A stretch of 64,000 nt of DNA. Origin: Zopfochytrium polystomum. Its lineage: Eukaryota > Chytridiomycota > Chytridiomycetes > Chytridiales > Chytridiaceae. Of the stretch, positions 12,103 through 23,453 are shown piece after piece. The position numbers were made by a program, and so were the translations under genes. How positions within the stretch are numbered: the first letter of the stretch is position 1; each line of letters opens with the position of its first letter. Location of the stretch: assembly GCA_025765615.1 (NCBI GenBank), contig JAIVFJ010000237.1, forward strand, positions 1 to 64,000. Direction: 5' to 3'. Under the pieces are notes generated by a model. It ran no database searches and was not told the DNA's origin. It worked only from the letters and a program-made list of their open reading frames with translations.

Positions 12103-14717
12103 ATGAGGTTGCCGACAGTCGTTCGGCTCGCAAGGGATCGCCTTAATCCGCCCTCGAGCTACGGGCGGAGGGTGATGCAAGCTGAGACAGATTGCTTCTT
12201 CACGCTAGCGGCTGGACGCAGAGTCATTTCAACTGCCCTTCGTCTCCAGGAAACAAGTAGCCGTTGTCGTGTGGATCAATGCCTCCGGCCAGTACAACTT
12301 CTCACCTCGTCTCGTTCCCTTATGCGGAAAGACGAGATACGCAGGATAATGCTTACCGGGACATCCGCCGAGATTTCTTTGACGGAGAATGCGGCGCAAG
12401 ACTCTCAGGTTATGTTCGCACCGTCCGGCCGGAGAATAGAGTGGTATTCGGATCCCTTTCTCCTAAGCCAGCGGATCAAGGTGCTCGTTGCTGGAACTTC
12501 GAAGGATGTAGAGGATGCAATGGATTTGGTGGACAGGCACACTGGCGCCGCGAATGGACCCGTTTATTCAGCTCTTATTCATGGGCTTGTTGCGCGACAA
12601 AAGGCCGTCAGGGCGCTGGACTATTATCATCAGGTAATGGTTGACAGCAATTGGTCTACTCTTCATGCTAACACCATCCTTGAACACAGATGATTGCTCG
12701 AAAGGTGGAACCAACTCCGTCGACGTACTGCTCGGTACTCCAAGCTCTGTTTCAGCTCGTCAAGGAAACGGACCAGTCAGACGAATCAACACTTTCAAGT
12801 TTATTTCAGCGCGCGGTTGTTTTATTAGAAAGCATCCCTTCAGATAAAATCAACATCTATCACGTCAACACTATGTTGAACATATGTCGCAGGTGTTCGA
12901 ACCTCGGTGGTCAGGAGTTTGGTTGGAAAACCTACATGACGACAGCGCACAACCTCCCCCCGAAGAGAAGAAACGCCAATATGCTTCCGCAATTGTCCGA
13001 AACTGCACGCGACGCTGCTGACGAGTTTTTGGTAGAAGAGGAGACAATGTCGAACGCTGTGACGGGCTGGGACAGATTGACTCCAGACACTAGAACTATA
13101 ACTTTGGCGTTGCGCCTTTGCTCGACATCCACTGTGTATGAATGGTTCGAAAGAGGAGCAGAGATCTGGCAAGACCACTTTCCTCGCTCGTCTGCTGTCC
13201 TCGATCAACACCTGCTCTACACACTCATTCGACATTTTCTATACAGCCCTTCGCCTGCCTTCATTCGAACGGTCAAAAAAATCTATAGTCCTGCTATACG
13301 TGTTTATGACCCAGCGTTCAAAGGGTTCGACCTTGCCTGTGCTGCGTTCGGAATCTCTCTTGAGAAAGTAAAAAATAAGAGGGAAGTAACAACTCATCCA
13401 GTTTTTCCACAACTGGCCTCAATGCACAAGAAAATTTCGGATAATCTCGCAATATCACCATATCAAATGGATCAAAGTATACTGGATTTATGCTTGAGAT
13501 TGTGCACTCGGTTGTGGTGTCCCGAACTCGGTGCTTTGTTTTTAAACGTGGCGAAAACGTCCGGTGTCCCTGTGGAATCAAACATTGCCGATAGCATTTT
13601 AACTGGACTTATCCGGGCACATCGTTTCAAAGAAGCGCTTGATGTGACTCAGAAACTGGGACCTCACTCAATCTCTCTCGACGACGCCAAAACCATCAAC
13701 AAGCCACTTGTTACCCACCCAAAGAGGCTTTCCGAACTTGATCACTACAGTGAGCCACCGCCCCCAACACTATCAATGCGCTGGCGCCATTACCGTCTGG
13801 CGCTACGTGTACGTGTCCTTTCCAACGCCGTACAGTACATGATTAGCCATCCTCCTCGTCGTGTTCGTTATACTGTAGTTGGCGAATCTGAGCCAGAGTC
13901 GCGCGCATTTTGGCTCATCCTTACGAAGCGCACCTATTTGGAAATGATTCAGCTGTCTCAAGAAGCTCGGGCTCTGCATTCAAGCGGACGCCCGATCCCT
14001 CGGCGGGCGGATGACCCTCCACGTCGAGTCGTTTTCTTTGACGATCCTTTCCGAGATTCGATACTATTGAAGCAAATGCTGCTGGCACTGGATGGCGATC
14101 CAGTTGATTGCGTCACTGTTGCTAGAGTTGTTGTTTCGTTCAAAGAAGCTGTTGTGAACTTGACCGAGAAGGTTGGATCGATGGAAGAGGACCTCGAGAC
14201 GGCCATGCGGAGGGGAAGTGAAGCAACATCCAACAACGTTGAGAGGGACGAGCCAGATGACGAGGTCGATGGAATACTTCTGACCGAGGAGTCGCCGTTG
14301 GTGAATATTCCCAGGTCCAGGCGGCTCCTCACGTCTCACCTGGATTGTTTGACGAAATGTGCTCGAGTTTTGGACGATGCTGTGACATTCTATCGAACAG
14401 GGCAGATAGTGCGTCCACCGAAACGGCTATCTAAATCGGAAATGCAACATCGCGTAGTGCTGGAACAGGCGCTTTACAAGGCCGCCAGCGAGATGCCTAA
14501 TGACCTGAAAAGGAAGGTTTCGGAAGAAGAAGTAGCGGAGTGGAGAAATCTTCGAAGTCAGCTGAAGCCTTTCTTGAGGGCTAGGGAGGTAAAGGCGGCT
14601 GAAGAGAACAAGGGTGTCCCGAAGGTTACGAAGAAGATGTACACTGGTGGGCGGGGTAAAACCAACAAGGCAGGTCCGAAAAAGTCGGGCTATAAGAATA
14701 CGAGGTTTACATCATGA
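12103..14717 (+). CDS. PPR-type mitochondrial protein
   Basis: Two exons, 12103-12633 and 12690-14717, with a canonical 56-nt intron (CAG|GTAATG ... ACACAG) and phase 0 on both sides, giving 852 residues. The N-terminus (MRLPTVVRLARDRL) is rich in Arg and lacks acidic residues, as in mitochondrial presequences. The body is helical, with pairs resembling pentatricopeptide repeats (GPVYSALIHGLVARQKAVRA; PTPSTYCSVLQALFQL; IADSILTGLIRAHRFKEAL). The C-terminus is a basic tail. The size and tail recall mitoribosome-associated or mitochondrial mRNA-binding PPR proteins (mS39/PTCD3-like is one option), but no specific orthologue could be assigned. The frame is fully open, in contrast to the decayed genes just downstream. 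Confidence 0.72.
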
Positions 14718-15076
14718 ATATTAATATGTATGACTGAGCAATAAGGAACCCTAAAAAAAATTACACATAAGAGGATCAGTTGTCAGCCAACTGATCGAGT
14801 AACAACAGCATTCGGAACAGATAGACTATATTACTTTGCCAAATGATCGAACGCTTTTTGTTCTTTCCGCTACGTTCAAATTTCTACCGCCTCTCAGGAA
14901 GGCGGCATTGATACCTTAACCATTAAGTATTTTCCATGCGCAAGGCGGACCGCAATCACCTCCTCGATGTGGCCCGATCGCCATCAGCTGCACGGGGTCC
15001 GTAAAGCTGGCCAGTGGCACCTGCAATGCGCATCCAGATGATTTGACCCAGAAATCCTTATTCCGAAGTTTTGCAG

Positions 15077-15800
15077 ATGGAGCAGTCCGTGAAAGAAGGC
15101 GTGGACACCAATCCTGTCCTTCAGATGAGCCTGTTGTCACTCATTGGTCGCGCGGCTGGGGCCGTTGGAGCTTATGATAAAGAACGAAGTGCACAAGCTT
15201 CAACTTTGTACAGCCGAAGATATGCAGGATAAGGTAAAATAGTTTGACAAGGGTGTCGTGATCTAACACACAATCCAGCAAGCAATTTCGCGGCATGGAC
15301 TGATTTGGCTCTGGTCTTTCATCTAAAAGGCGAGTTTCGGACAGCCTTGAGAATCCACATGGAGCTGCTGACCGAAATGACTGCGACTGCGAACGACGAG
15401 TTTGCATCCATCGCATTGGGCAACATTAGCCTTGAGTTAAGAAAGCTTCGCAAAGTGGAAGAAGCGTTGAATATGGCAAGGGAGCAACTTGAGCGGATGC
15501 AGGCTTAAACGAATCATCTCGCAACCTGGCTATTTGCTATGGGCATCTTGGATTGGCTCTAAGCCAACTTGGACAACTGGAGTAGGCCAAAACAAACCTT
15601 GAGGCGGCCATGAAGATGTCGGAAGCAATGAGCGACAAGCAGTGGATAAAGATCATCTCATCCAAAGTTGCAAAGATGTACGTCTGTTCTGGCGATTTAT
15701 CACGGCCGAGGATTGGTTTCGTAAATCCGAACAAGCAGCCCTTGAAGTCGGAAACTCCGCATCTGCAGCTGCAGCAACGTGCGACCTGGTTCTTTGCTTG
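15077..15800 (+). pseudogene. Relic of a TPR-repeat protein gene
   Basis: Fragments of tetratricopeptide repeats run left to right in shifting frames. 15077-15232 reads MEQSVKEGVDTNPVLQMSLL and ends at a TAA just before a plausible intron (about 15234-15279). 15280-15508 reads TDLALVFHLKGEFRTALRIH, then LRKLRKVEEALNMAREQLER. After a frame change, 15506-15700 reads NLAICYGHLGLALSQLGQLE, then a TAG, then AKTNLEAAMKM. A last frame change near 15,690 gives DWFRKSEQAALEVGNS. The order of TPR helices is preserved while two stops and at least two frame changes interrupt it, so this is a decayed gene. The parent family (GPSM/TTC-like, or the TPR part of a larger protein) cannot be fixed. Confidence 0.6.
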
Positions 15801-16729
15801 ATATTGCACTTGAATCTCACTTTCACCAAACCTGGTGGTATTGAGGACATTGACAGCGGTCCGCTGCGTGGTGGTCGCTCTCCGTTGGGTTCTGAACCCA
15901 GCTGAAGTGAAAAATTGAACAGTGAGTCAAAGTCGCGAATCCGCAGTCCGCAGCCGCGAAAAAATTTGGCGACGCGCTCGACCGGCACTGAGTATAAAAA
16001 GGGGCCTCCCCCGACCCTCCCTCCCAGATCGAACACGGTACTGCCTACCGCAGAACTGACAGACTAGTAAATGAGCTTCTATTGAAGCCAACTTGTCTCG
16101 AGAAGCAATTGCTACTATTCTTGCCACTTGTGCCGAGAGTAGATTGTGTCAAATTTTTGAAACGGGGCCTGGTGTTGCGGCAGGAGGGGGACCCTGCCCG
16201 TGCGCCTGGCCCCCCATTCCTTGTCACAAATGATGAAAAAGAAATAAAATTTCTGTCCCATGCATCACGTAATCCCTGTATAATGACTTGCCCCACTCAA
16301 CCGCCAGCAAACACTTCCAGTACGTCGACATGCTGCTCCCTTAAACCAGCGGAGCCTACTTATATAGAATACTCAAACTGGGGCTCCTCAGGAGGCGGGG
16401 GCTCGAAAATCTCCTGCAGCTTCTCCAGCGGGTTTCTTTTTCCACGTTGGAAACAAGGGAACCCGCCTTCTTTCAACTGATGAACCATCCAACTCCTGGC
16501 TAACTGGGAAATTGAACCCTCGCAAATCGCCTGAATTGCATTCATCGATGGATTGCCACAAAGTCTGCAAAGAGCGACGACCATCCTTCTTCCTCCAGGC
16601 TGACTTGGTCAGAGATTGCGCGGGATCATCCTTTTTTCCTGCTGCGCGACGTGAGCTTTCGCGGTCTCTTTGCTGTGGCGGGGGTGCTCCATTTGGGCAT
16701 CTTGATGGCTTTGTCAAATAGTAAACCGC
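15801..16729. other. Intergenic region with a TATA box and a copy of a dispersed repeat
   Basis: No gene recognised. A TATAAAAA box lies at 15993-16000 and is followed by a C/G-rich leader. At 16,047-16,120 lies a diverged copy of the segment also seen at about 11,798-11,860. This arrangement could be the promoter part of an unclassified mobile element. Confidence 0.4.
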
Positions 16730-19350
16730 TTAAATTCCGGACGTGTTGTGTGCGCCTCTGATCCCACTCGCACGGTGCAGTTGTGCACGAGCTGCGCACA
16801 GCGAGGGGTGGGTTGCCATTTCTCTTGTGCTGTGGAAGACCTAAGACTCTTATCATCAGCGCAAGCGCAGTCGGAAGACAGCCGAAGAGGATGCAGAGGA
16901 CTTCCCAGGCCAGCAGATCGACCGAACGCTCCTATTCAGCTGCCCTGGGCATGTCGATTTCAGCAGTGGTGACACCATTCTACCCACGCGCATCGCATGT
17001 TACTCTCGCCACCAGAATGAGAAGATTGGTTTTTGGTAAAACTTCAATTACCTCTGTGTTGCTTTTGTTGACTGATTCCTCACAGCGTTTACTTCGTCGG
17101 GAGAGACGCTTCTGGAAATGCTGTAGCGACAGGATTGACCCCTCCTGTTTTGATTACTGACGATCACAAAGCGGGAAGGCCAAAGGCCCAGAAAGGACTA
17201 GAGACGATGTCTTCAAGCTGGAGCCACCAGCGTCCACGCCAGCATCCTCCAACCGTCCTGTCAAAGCTGAACCTCAATGCTCTCTTCCACCGGATGACAA
17301 TATGTCCACTTCCCTTTTCGCTTCTCCAATGTCGCCAGGCTCTATTGCGTTGTCGAACTTTATTAAAGATGATATGATGACAGCTGGAATGTCCCCAACC
17401 CCATCTTCATCTCGTCGTTCTCCTACAGCTCCAATGCTTCAGCAGAACCCGTCCTCTTCAAGCACTTTTGAAGACGCTGCTCGCAGCAACCCTGTCTCAA
17501 CAGTCCAGGGCGCTTTAGGGATATACGACACTTTCATGTTCGATGACTCGTTTGCCTCTGGTGGAGATGAAAGCGAACGACCTGCCAAACGCGCAATGAT
17601 GTCCCTCGGTGGTGATGAGTTCAACCATGCAGTCGCGGAAAATTTACTGACTGCCTTAGGAGGCGAGGAGTTTGATGGCGGAAGTCTGAACGCTTTCGAA
17701 GTAATGATTCATCTTCGACTGCGGCCAAAAAGAATGCGACTCCGCATTTGCAGCAGAGGCGAATGGCGCTAGAAGGCCTCTTCTCCGACTTTGCAACTTC
17801 TCCACTTAATGCCGAAACCCCATCACTCACCAATGGATTGACGACCCAAGTTCCTCCTACTACCATTCTCCTGCACCAACCACTCCGACCCCAACAATTC
17901 ATCGGATTATTCCCTCATCTGGCCCTATGACGGGAGGCATTGAAGTTACTCTCCTTGGCTCGAACCTTCACCAAAATCTGACAGTTCTCATTGGAGGTGT
18001 GCCTGCTGCGTCCTGGCACTCGTGGGGCTCCGGTTCAACACTGGTCTGCATCCTGCCTCCGTCGTCTACCCCAGGACCCGTGCCTGTAACCTTTAAGGAG
18101 CACCCTCTGACCTCCATTACGGCCATAGGCGAGGTGGTAGTCTTCACTTATCGGGATGAGACGGAAAGAGCGTTGATGGAGCTGGCACTGTAAGTGGTGG
18201 GGTTGAAGATGACAGGACGTTTGGAAGATGCAAGAGATGTGGCTATGAGGATTGTCAGCGATACTGCTAACAGGGGAGTCAGCAGTGGTACTGCTTCGTT
18301 GAACGGAAGTAGACGCTCTTGGAACACCTCCTCGCCTGAAGCGATTGCCTCAATGATGCAGCTTGTTCGAAGAATGTTTGGACTTGCAGCCGACTCGATG
18401 TCCCGGATCGACCTTGAGTGCACTATCACAGACCTTTTGATGTCTCTAGAGTTCAGCGAGACTCTTGAGGTTGAAAGCAATGAATCCACTCAACCTAGCC
18501 ATCTTGATGTCCGGACAAAAACTGGACGGCACTCTCTGCTTCATCTCGCTTGCATGATGAAAATGACAGCGCTAGTCAAGTACCTTGTCGGTTGTGATGA
18601 CATTGACCTTGATGCTCGTGACGCATGGGGATTCACTCCGCTTCATTATGCGGCATGGAGTGGTGACCAAGGACTGTGTGTTCAATTGGTTCAAGGTTGG
18701 TACTGCAGTTCTCCTTTGTTAGTTCGTAGGACTAATAATTTTACTTTAGCCGGTGCATCACTGCTATTATCATCCCGCGATGGCTTCACAGTGGGTCACC
18801 TGGCTATAAAGGCAGGAATGAATTTGGTGGAGCTTGTGCGCGCCTGTTTCCCTGCGCCAGGACTGCCACTCGTCAACTGGAGATCCATGTCGTTGACTTC
18901 GGCGAGAGCTCAAGAGATTGAAGAGAACGACGACGAAGCAGTACGAGTTCGACGATGATGAGGAAGAAGAGATGGAAGCTTTCAAATTCACTCCTATTCT
19001 TGGACGAATCGCTGGAGACAAAAGCCACATGTCGGATTTGCAGCTGGTGGATGAGCCGCAGGTCGCCAACTTTGTTTCTGCAGAGACAATCGTTGCTCGA
19101 GATGCAGTTGCTTCAAGACCCATGCGAACCGTTTCATCCAATGTCTTGTCCTCTTACCATTCGTCGCCATTTGCCGCACCACTCAAACCGCCCACAACTG
19201 AATCAGGAGGGCGAAATCGCCAGATGTTCTCTTTATTTGTTTTTGTCGAGTCTTTGGACTCTTCTCTCGCTTGTTTCTAGTTGTTTGCCTACCTTTGTAT
19301 TCTTGGCTAAGTTGCTTCTTCAAATCCCTAGCTCCAAACCTGCTTTGTAA
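16730..19350 (+). pseudogene. Mga2/Spt23-like IPT-ankyrin membrane-bound transcription factor, damaged
   Basis: Domain order fits Mga2/Spt23, ER-anchored regulators of unsaturated fatty-acid synthesis: a Cys-containing segment (DPTRTVQLCTSCAQR, about 16755-16805), the conserved N-terminal domain (FSCPGHVDFSSGDTILPTRI, CYSRHQNEKIGF, then VLITDDHK; 16850-17170), an acidic/Ser-rich spacer, an IPT/TIG domain (GPMTGGIEVTLLGSN, 17920-18150), ankyrin repeats (AWGFTPLHYAAWSGD; DGFTVGHLAIKAG; 18600-18850) and a hydrophobic C-terminus (19230-19330). Good introns are 17701-17753 and 18696-18749. Damage: an in-frame TAA at 18191-18193 directly before VVGLKMTGRLEDA, plus frame changes near 17,175, 17,830 and 18,940 that no intron explains. 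Either the gene is decaying or this part of the assembly carries base deletions; the TAA favours decay. Confidence 0.7.
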
Positions 19351-19359
19351 TGTTTTCAA

Positions 19360-19964
19360 TACTGAAAGAGTGCTGGCTGGCTGGCTGGCTGTTCTGGGGC
19401 TTATCATAATGGAAGATCACAGTTGCTGTGTCGCAAATGCCTTGCTGTCTTGGGACCCCTTTCACGCCGCCTCTTCTTCAATTCGCTGGCCGCACCGGCA
19501 ACTCCACACCAAGCTCGCGCGGCCAACCATGCTTGCATCCCACTCGTCTCACATTCCACCAAGCAAGCAGACGTCCTGCTGCTTCAAGTTGCCGGTGTTC
19601 CATTTAGCCAAAACTCATTTTTGTTCAAGGAGACGTTATCCAGCCCACGAACAACTCAGCTGGTTCTGCTTGATAGTTGACCAGACAAGTAAATACCCTC
19701 AAATTGAAGTGATTTTGTGAAGAATCGAACTGGCATGGTGACAAGTGGGATAATGAAGCTTTCCAAACGTGATGCAAAGCTGCTCTCCTTGCTAGCTTTC
19801 ATGACTTTACCCATCAGCTCTTGTCCAGGGATGTGGAAATCCTGCTTTTGACGATATTCTTTGTCCAATGTGGCCATGTTTTCTAGTGGATGCCTGCAAG
19901 ATGGAGACTTCCAACAGCCCAGTAGGAGCAGCTGAGTCGCTCCCCCCTCCACACTTTGGAACCA
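19360..19964. other. Intergenic region between the Mga2-like gene and the HNH fragment
   Basis: No gene recognised. A minus-strand open stretch (19656-19994) encodes a polar peptide without known similarity and is probably flank of the HNH fragment. A 29-nt block at 19730-19758 recurs at 46243-46270. Confidence 0.4.
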
Positions 19965-20585
19965 TTTAGCACCATAATACAAGGAAATCCCCAATCATTC
20001 ACGCAGTGTTATTTCAATTACTTGTATGCAAATTCTACAAACACAAATAAATACTCCCATCAGTGATGCAATGCACCACTGGAAATTTTGACGCCTGCTG
20101 CCACCATCTGCTGCCAAATGCCCATCACCCAGGATTCCGTCCAGTCCGCCGACGTCTCTAGTTATTGTGGAGGGCTTTCCCTTGAATCAGTCAAAAAGTG
20201 AGCGGTGGCTGGTTGGTCAGCGACACTGCAGTTCGACTAGATCGAGGACGATGTCTTCATCGGGTGAGTTTCCAAAGGGTCCACAACTGGCTGCAGCGTT
20301 TGGAAGCTGTCTTGGTGGCGGAGATGATGCTGTTCAAAGAGGAGCTGGCATATCTCCAAATTCTCCTCTGTCAGCCGTAAATCGGCATGACCGCCAAATA
20401 CAATTTGTTGGCTGTTTTCGATGTTTTTCACTTGTTTGAACCACTCGATCTTGCTTTTGTGGATGAGCAACTCAAATGTCCTTGCACCATCTACCTCCTT
20501 CTGGATGATTGTGAAGAAGTAATCTTCGAAAAGCTTATGGACATCTTGTGACAGCAGGACACCGTTTGTCACGTCATATCCCATC
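19965..20585 (-). pseudogene. 3' fragment of the coiled-coil/HNH nuclease gene family (copy C)
   Basis: Reading leftward from 20585, the sequence encodes the second half of the HNH domain (DVTNGVLLSQDVHKLFEDYF) and the following helical region (FELLIHKSKIEWFKQVKNI), closely matching the gene at 44390-46109. The coiled coil and the first half of the HNH domain (the CVVTGS/CHIV segment) are absent, and homology stops abruptly near 20585 next to a (GA)n tract. After DSFQTLQ the frame diverges and stops appear. Nucleotide similarity continues through the 3' flank to about 19965. A truncated DNA-level copy. Confidence 0.8.
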
Positions 20586-20604
20586 CTTTGCCGCAAGAAG
20601 AGGT

Positions 20605-20680
20605 TGGAGAGAGGTTGGAGAGAGGGAGAGAGGAGAGAGAGAGAGAGAGGGAGAGAGAGGGAGAAGGAGAAAGAGAGGAG
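20605..20680. repeat. (GA)n microsatellite
   Basis: A GA-rich tract of about 75 bp lying exactly at the breakpoint where the HNH-gene homology of copy C ends. Confidence 0.9.
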
Positions 20681-21107
20681 AGGGCAGTCCAAAGAATGCC
20701 AAAGCACAAACCCTGCTTGAAGAACCAGAAACCGTCTTGCGATCGACCCGTGAGAGTGCTTACTATTAAAAAAAAAAAGGGTGGGGAGGGAGGAGGAGGG
20801 CTTGAACGAAGCCGTCCACCCCATCGCAAACAATGACCAACGCCGTCCGCAGATGCGACGTCGACAACCGGAAAAAGAGCGGGACGAGGGTGGTTACAAG
20901 GGGGACCCGACAAGAGGAAGGATAGCAACAACCCCCATCGCCCAGCGCCCATTCACGCCCGCACGGACGCGCCCTCTCCGCGCGCGGGACTCCTGTGTGT
21001 TGTTGACACATGCAAACCCGCCCCCCAACTTCCATCGGTTCGAGCTTTGGTTCAACACCGTTTTTTGATTCGAGAGGGTCAAGGCACGGCCGAGAAGCAT
21101 TTTGCAG
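20681..21107. other. Upstream region of the ankyrin gene
   Basis: GC-rich non-coding stretch with a short A run (20769-20778). No TATA box or other motif stands out. Confidence 0.4.
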
Positions 21108-23453
21108 ATGGTGAGAACTCGTCGCCGGGCTGCCGTCGCTGCTGCCTCTGCCCCTGCCGCCCTCGCCGCCGTCGCCACCACCGCCGTGACTGATGGCGAA
21201 CGGGACGAAGGCGGTATCGAAGACCCGCAGAAGAACTCGGCGCCACCAGGCAGCGAGGCACCCACCCCGCGGTCAAATCCGCATCTCCCACCACCACCAC
21301 CGCCGCCGCTTCCACATGCAAAGCGGAAAGCAAACGATGCCGGGCATGCCGGCGACGATCACACCAACCATTGCGAGCCCCCGTCGTCGTCGTCTTCTCC
21401 GCCGCGCACGCGGACGACAAAGGCCGCCCATCGGTCTCTCTGGGACACCCTGTCCGTCGAGCTTCAGCATATGATCCTGCAGGCGACCGACTTTGCCACC
21501 AGGCTGATGAACGGACTCCCTGCGTCGCGCCCGCGGCGCCAAACGCCCGAGCAAGACCGCGCCGTCTGGTGCCAAGTGTTCGACGGCGACTGGGTGCCGC
21601 CGCGCTCCGCCGAGCCCGTGCTGCGGCCGCACGCCACGCTTGAGCACTGCGGGCGCCGCGACTTTTGGCGCGTCCGCTCGCGCGACATGTTTTCGTACGT
21701 CCGCCGCCAGGAACGGCTGTCGTTGGCCGCCAAACGCGGGCTCGTGGAGGTCGCACTGCGGAACGGCTGGTTGGACCTCTTGGACGGGCCGGATGGCCTG
21801 GAAGTCACGGCAGCGGAGATTGGCAGAGCCGACCTGTCCGTCGACACGATCGAGTCTCTTTTGCGCTACTTTCGATTCGGGTTGAGCCTTGCCCTGGCGG
21901 AGGGATGCGCAGCGACGGGCCGGATCGAGACCATCCAATGGTTGTGGTCGCGCCCGAGGATGCCGGGCCGATGGAAGAAATCGATCATGGACATTGCGGC
22001 CGGAGAGGGCCACCTTCCGCTTGTCGAGTGGCTGCACGTCAACGTGCCAACCGGTTGCACTGCAGCGGCAATGGACTCTGCGGCGGAAAACGGGCACCTT
22101 GAGGTCGTGGAGTTTCTTCACCGCAACAGTATGGAAGGATGCACGGGGCGGGCTTTGAACGGTGCTGTCGCGAACGGCCATATTTCGGTTGCCCGATTTC
22201 TCTTTGAAGCCACCAGAGTCTCGACCGTGGCTGGGGATGGACTGTACAAGGCCGCAGCGAAAGGATACCTTGAGATGATCAAAATGGCTCTCGATAGGGG
22301 TGCTTTTGTGAGAGATGAATTAATGCTGTATTCGGCTGCCTGCGGCGGCCACCTTGATGTGGTCAAATTCTTCAACGACCGTGTCCGTATCTGTGGAGCT
22401 AGGGTAATGAGCGGTGCCGCTTCCGGCGGACATCTGGAAGTGGTGAAGTTCTTGCACAGTCATCGGCCAGAAGGGTTCACGGACGACGCCATGAACAACG
22501 CAGCGCAAAACGGTCACCTGGACGTTGTCGAATTCCTCCACAGCCGAAACGAACGGTGCACTCGCTTTGACGGCGCCCTGCTAAACGGCTACATTGACGT
22601 TGTCAAGTTTTTCATCGAAAATCGAAACCAATACCCCCCAAACAGCGCAATCACACATGCCCTCTTCAACGCCGGCGGATACTCAAACACGGCCTATCGA
22701 TACGTTTCTCCAGACGCCGCCGCAGCCGTGTTTGAGCTCAACCTCCACAAGCGCCTTTCGGTTCAGGACGTGATCCTTGCGCCGGCCGACGCCCCGCCCG
22801 AGCGCCTCGCGCGACTGCTGGAGGACTGGACCGACGCCGCGCGTCGCGACCTGGCCCTGTCCGCCGCAACGGTCGGATGCAGCGCCGTCCTGTCCGTCCT
22901 GCAAACCCGCTGGCCCGAATCGCTCGAGGCCGTGTCGCTCGACCTGTTCCTGCACCCCGCGCAGACCCCAGGCCCGCCGCGCTCGTGGCTGCCCCATCGC
23001 CGCTCCCTCGCCGCCGCCGACGCCGCCCGCGCCGCAGTGCTGGAATGCCTCTTTCGCGCTCGCCCCGCGCTGTTTTCCGCCGCCCCCGCCGGCGACCCCG
23101 ACGCCAACCTCGACCCCGACGCTGCGGCCAAGCTGGCCGCCGTCGTCGATGCCGCCGTCGACCGTGGCAACTTTGCCGTCCTCGCGTGGTTCGCCCGACG
23201 CGCGCCCGACGCGTTTGCCGCGCACCCGCGCTGCCGGGTACTCCGCGGCGACGGCGGCGAGCCGGCCACCGAGGCCGTGGGGCTGATGGCGGCGTGCAAA
23301 GTCGCGTGGCCATACGAAGGCGTCATCATTGCGGGAAAGAAAAAGTGCCGGCAAGCCCTGCAGTGGCTGCGCGAGACTTATGGCGCAACAGATCCAAAGG
23401 TGGAGCAGCGCGCAAAGTGGTACTTGCAGCGCATGCCAAAGGGAGGGCGGTGA
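21108..23453 (+). CDS. Ankyrin-repeat protein with possible N-terminal F-box-like motif
   Basis: Intronless, very GC-rich frame of 781 residues from the ATG at 21108 to TGA. N-terminus: disordered Ala/Pro/Ser/His-rich region (residues 1-105). Residues about 110-130 read LWDTLSVELQHMILQATDFA, resembling the start of an F-box. The middle (about 260-520) is a run of degenerate ankyrin repeats of the form GHLEVVEFLHRNSMEGCT/AMDSAAENGHL, the style expanded in chytrids, oomycetes and large DNA viruses. The C-terminal 250 residues are Ala/Arg-rich and helical, with no recognised domain. Such proteins are usually interaction scaffolds; with an F-box they would act as substrate receptors for ubiquitin ligases (inference). 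It converges on the gene at 23803-25593. Confidence 0.85.
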   Translation: MVRTRRRAAVAAASAPAALAAVATTAVTDGERDEGGIEDPQKNSAPPGSEAPTPRSNPHLPPPPPPPLPHAKRKANDAGHAGDDHTNHCEPPSSSSSPPRTRTTKAAHRSLWDTLSVELQHMILQATDFATRLMNGLPASRPRRQTPEQDRAVWCQVFDGDWVPPRSAEPVLRPHATLEHCGRRDFWRVRSRDMFSYVRRQERLSLAAKRGLVEVALRNGWLDLLDGPDGLEVTAAEIGRADLSVDTIESLLRYFRFGLSLALAEGCAATGRIETIQWLWSRPRMPGRWKKSIMDIAAGEGHLPLVEWLHVNVPTGCTAAAMDSAAENGHLEVVEFLHRNSMEGCTGRALNGAVANGHISVARFLFEATRVSTVAGDGLYKAAAKGYLEMIKMALDRGAFVRDELMLYSAACGGHLDVVKFFNDRVRICGARVMSGAASGGHLEVVKFLHSHRPEGFTDDAMNNAAQNGHLDVVEFLHSRNERCTRFDGALLNGYIDVVKFFIENRNQYPPNSAITHALFNAGGYSNTAYRYVSPDAAAAVFELNLHKRLSVQDVILAPADAPPERLARLLEDWTDAARRDLALSAATVGCSAVLSVLQTRWPESLEAVSLDLFLHPAQTPGPPRSWLPHRRSLAAADAARAAVLECLFRARPALFSAAPAGDPDANLDPDAAAKLAAVVDAAVDRGNFAVLAWFARRAPDAFAAHPRCRVLRGDGGEPATEAVGLMAACKVAWPYEGVIIAGKKKCRQALQWLRETYGATDPKVEQRAKWYLQRMPKGGR

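Noticed and set aside
15234..18193. Stop-codon reassignment (TAA/TAG as Gln), because several in-frame stops sit where Gln would fit
   Set aside because: Intact genes such as triosephosphate isomerase and the WSC protein end at TAA in the expected place, and the affected genes also carry frameshifts. Decay by C-to-T change explains it.
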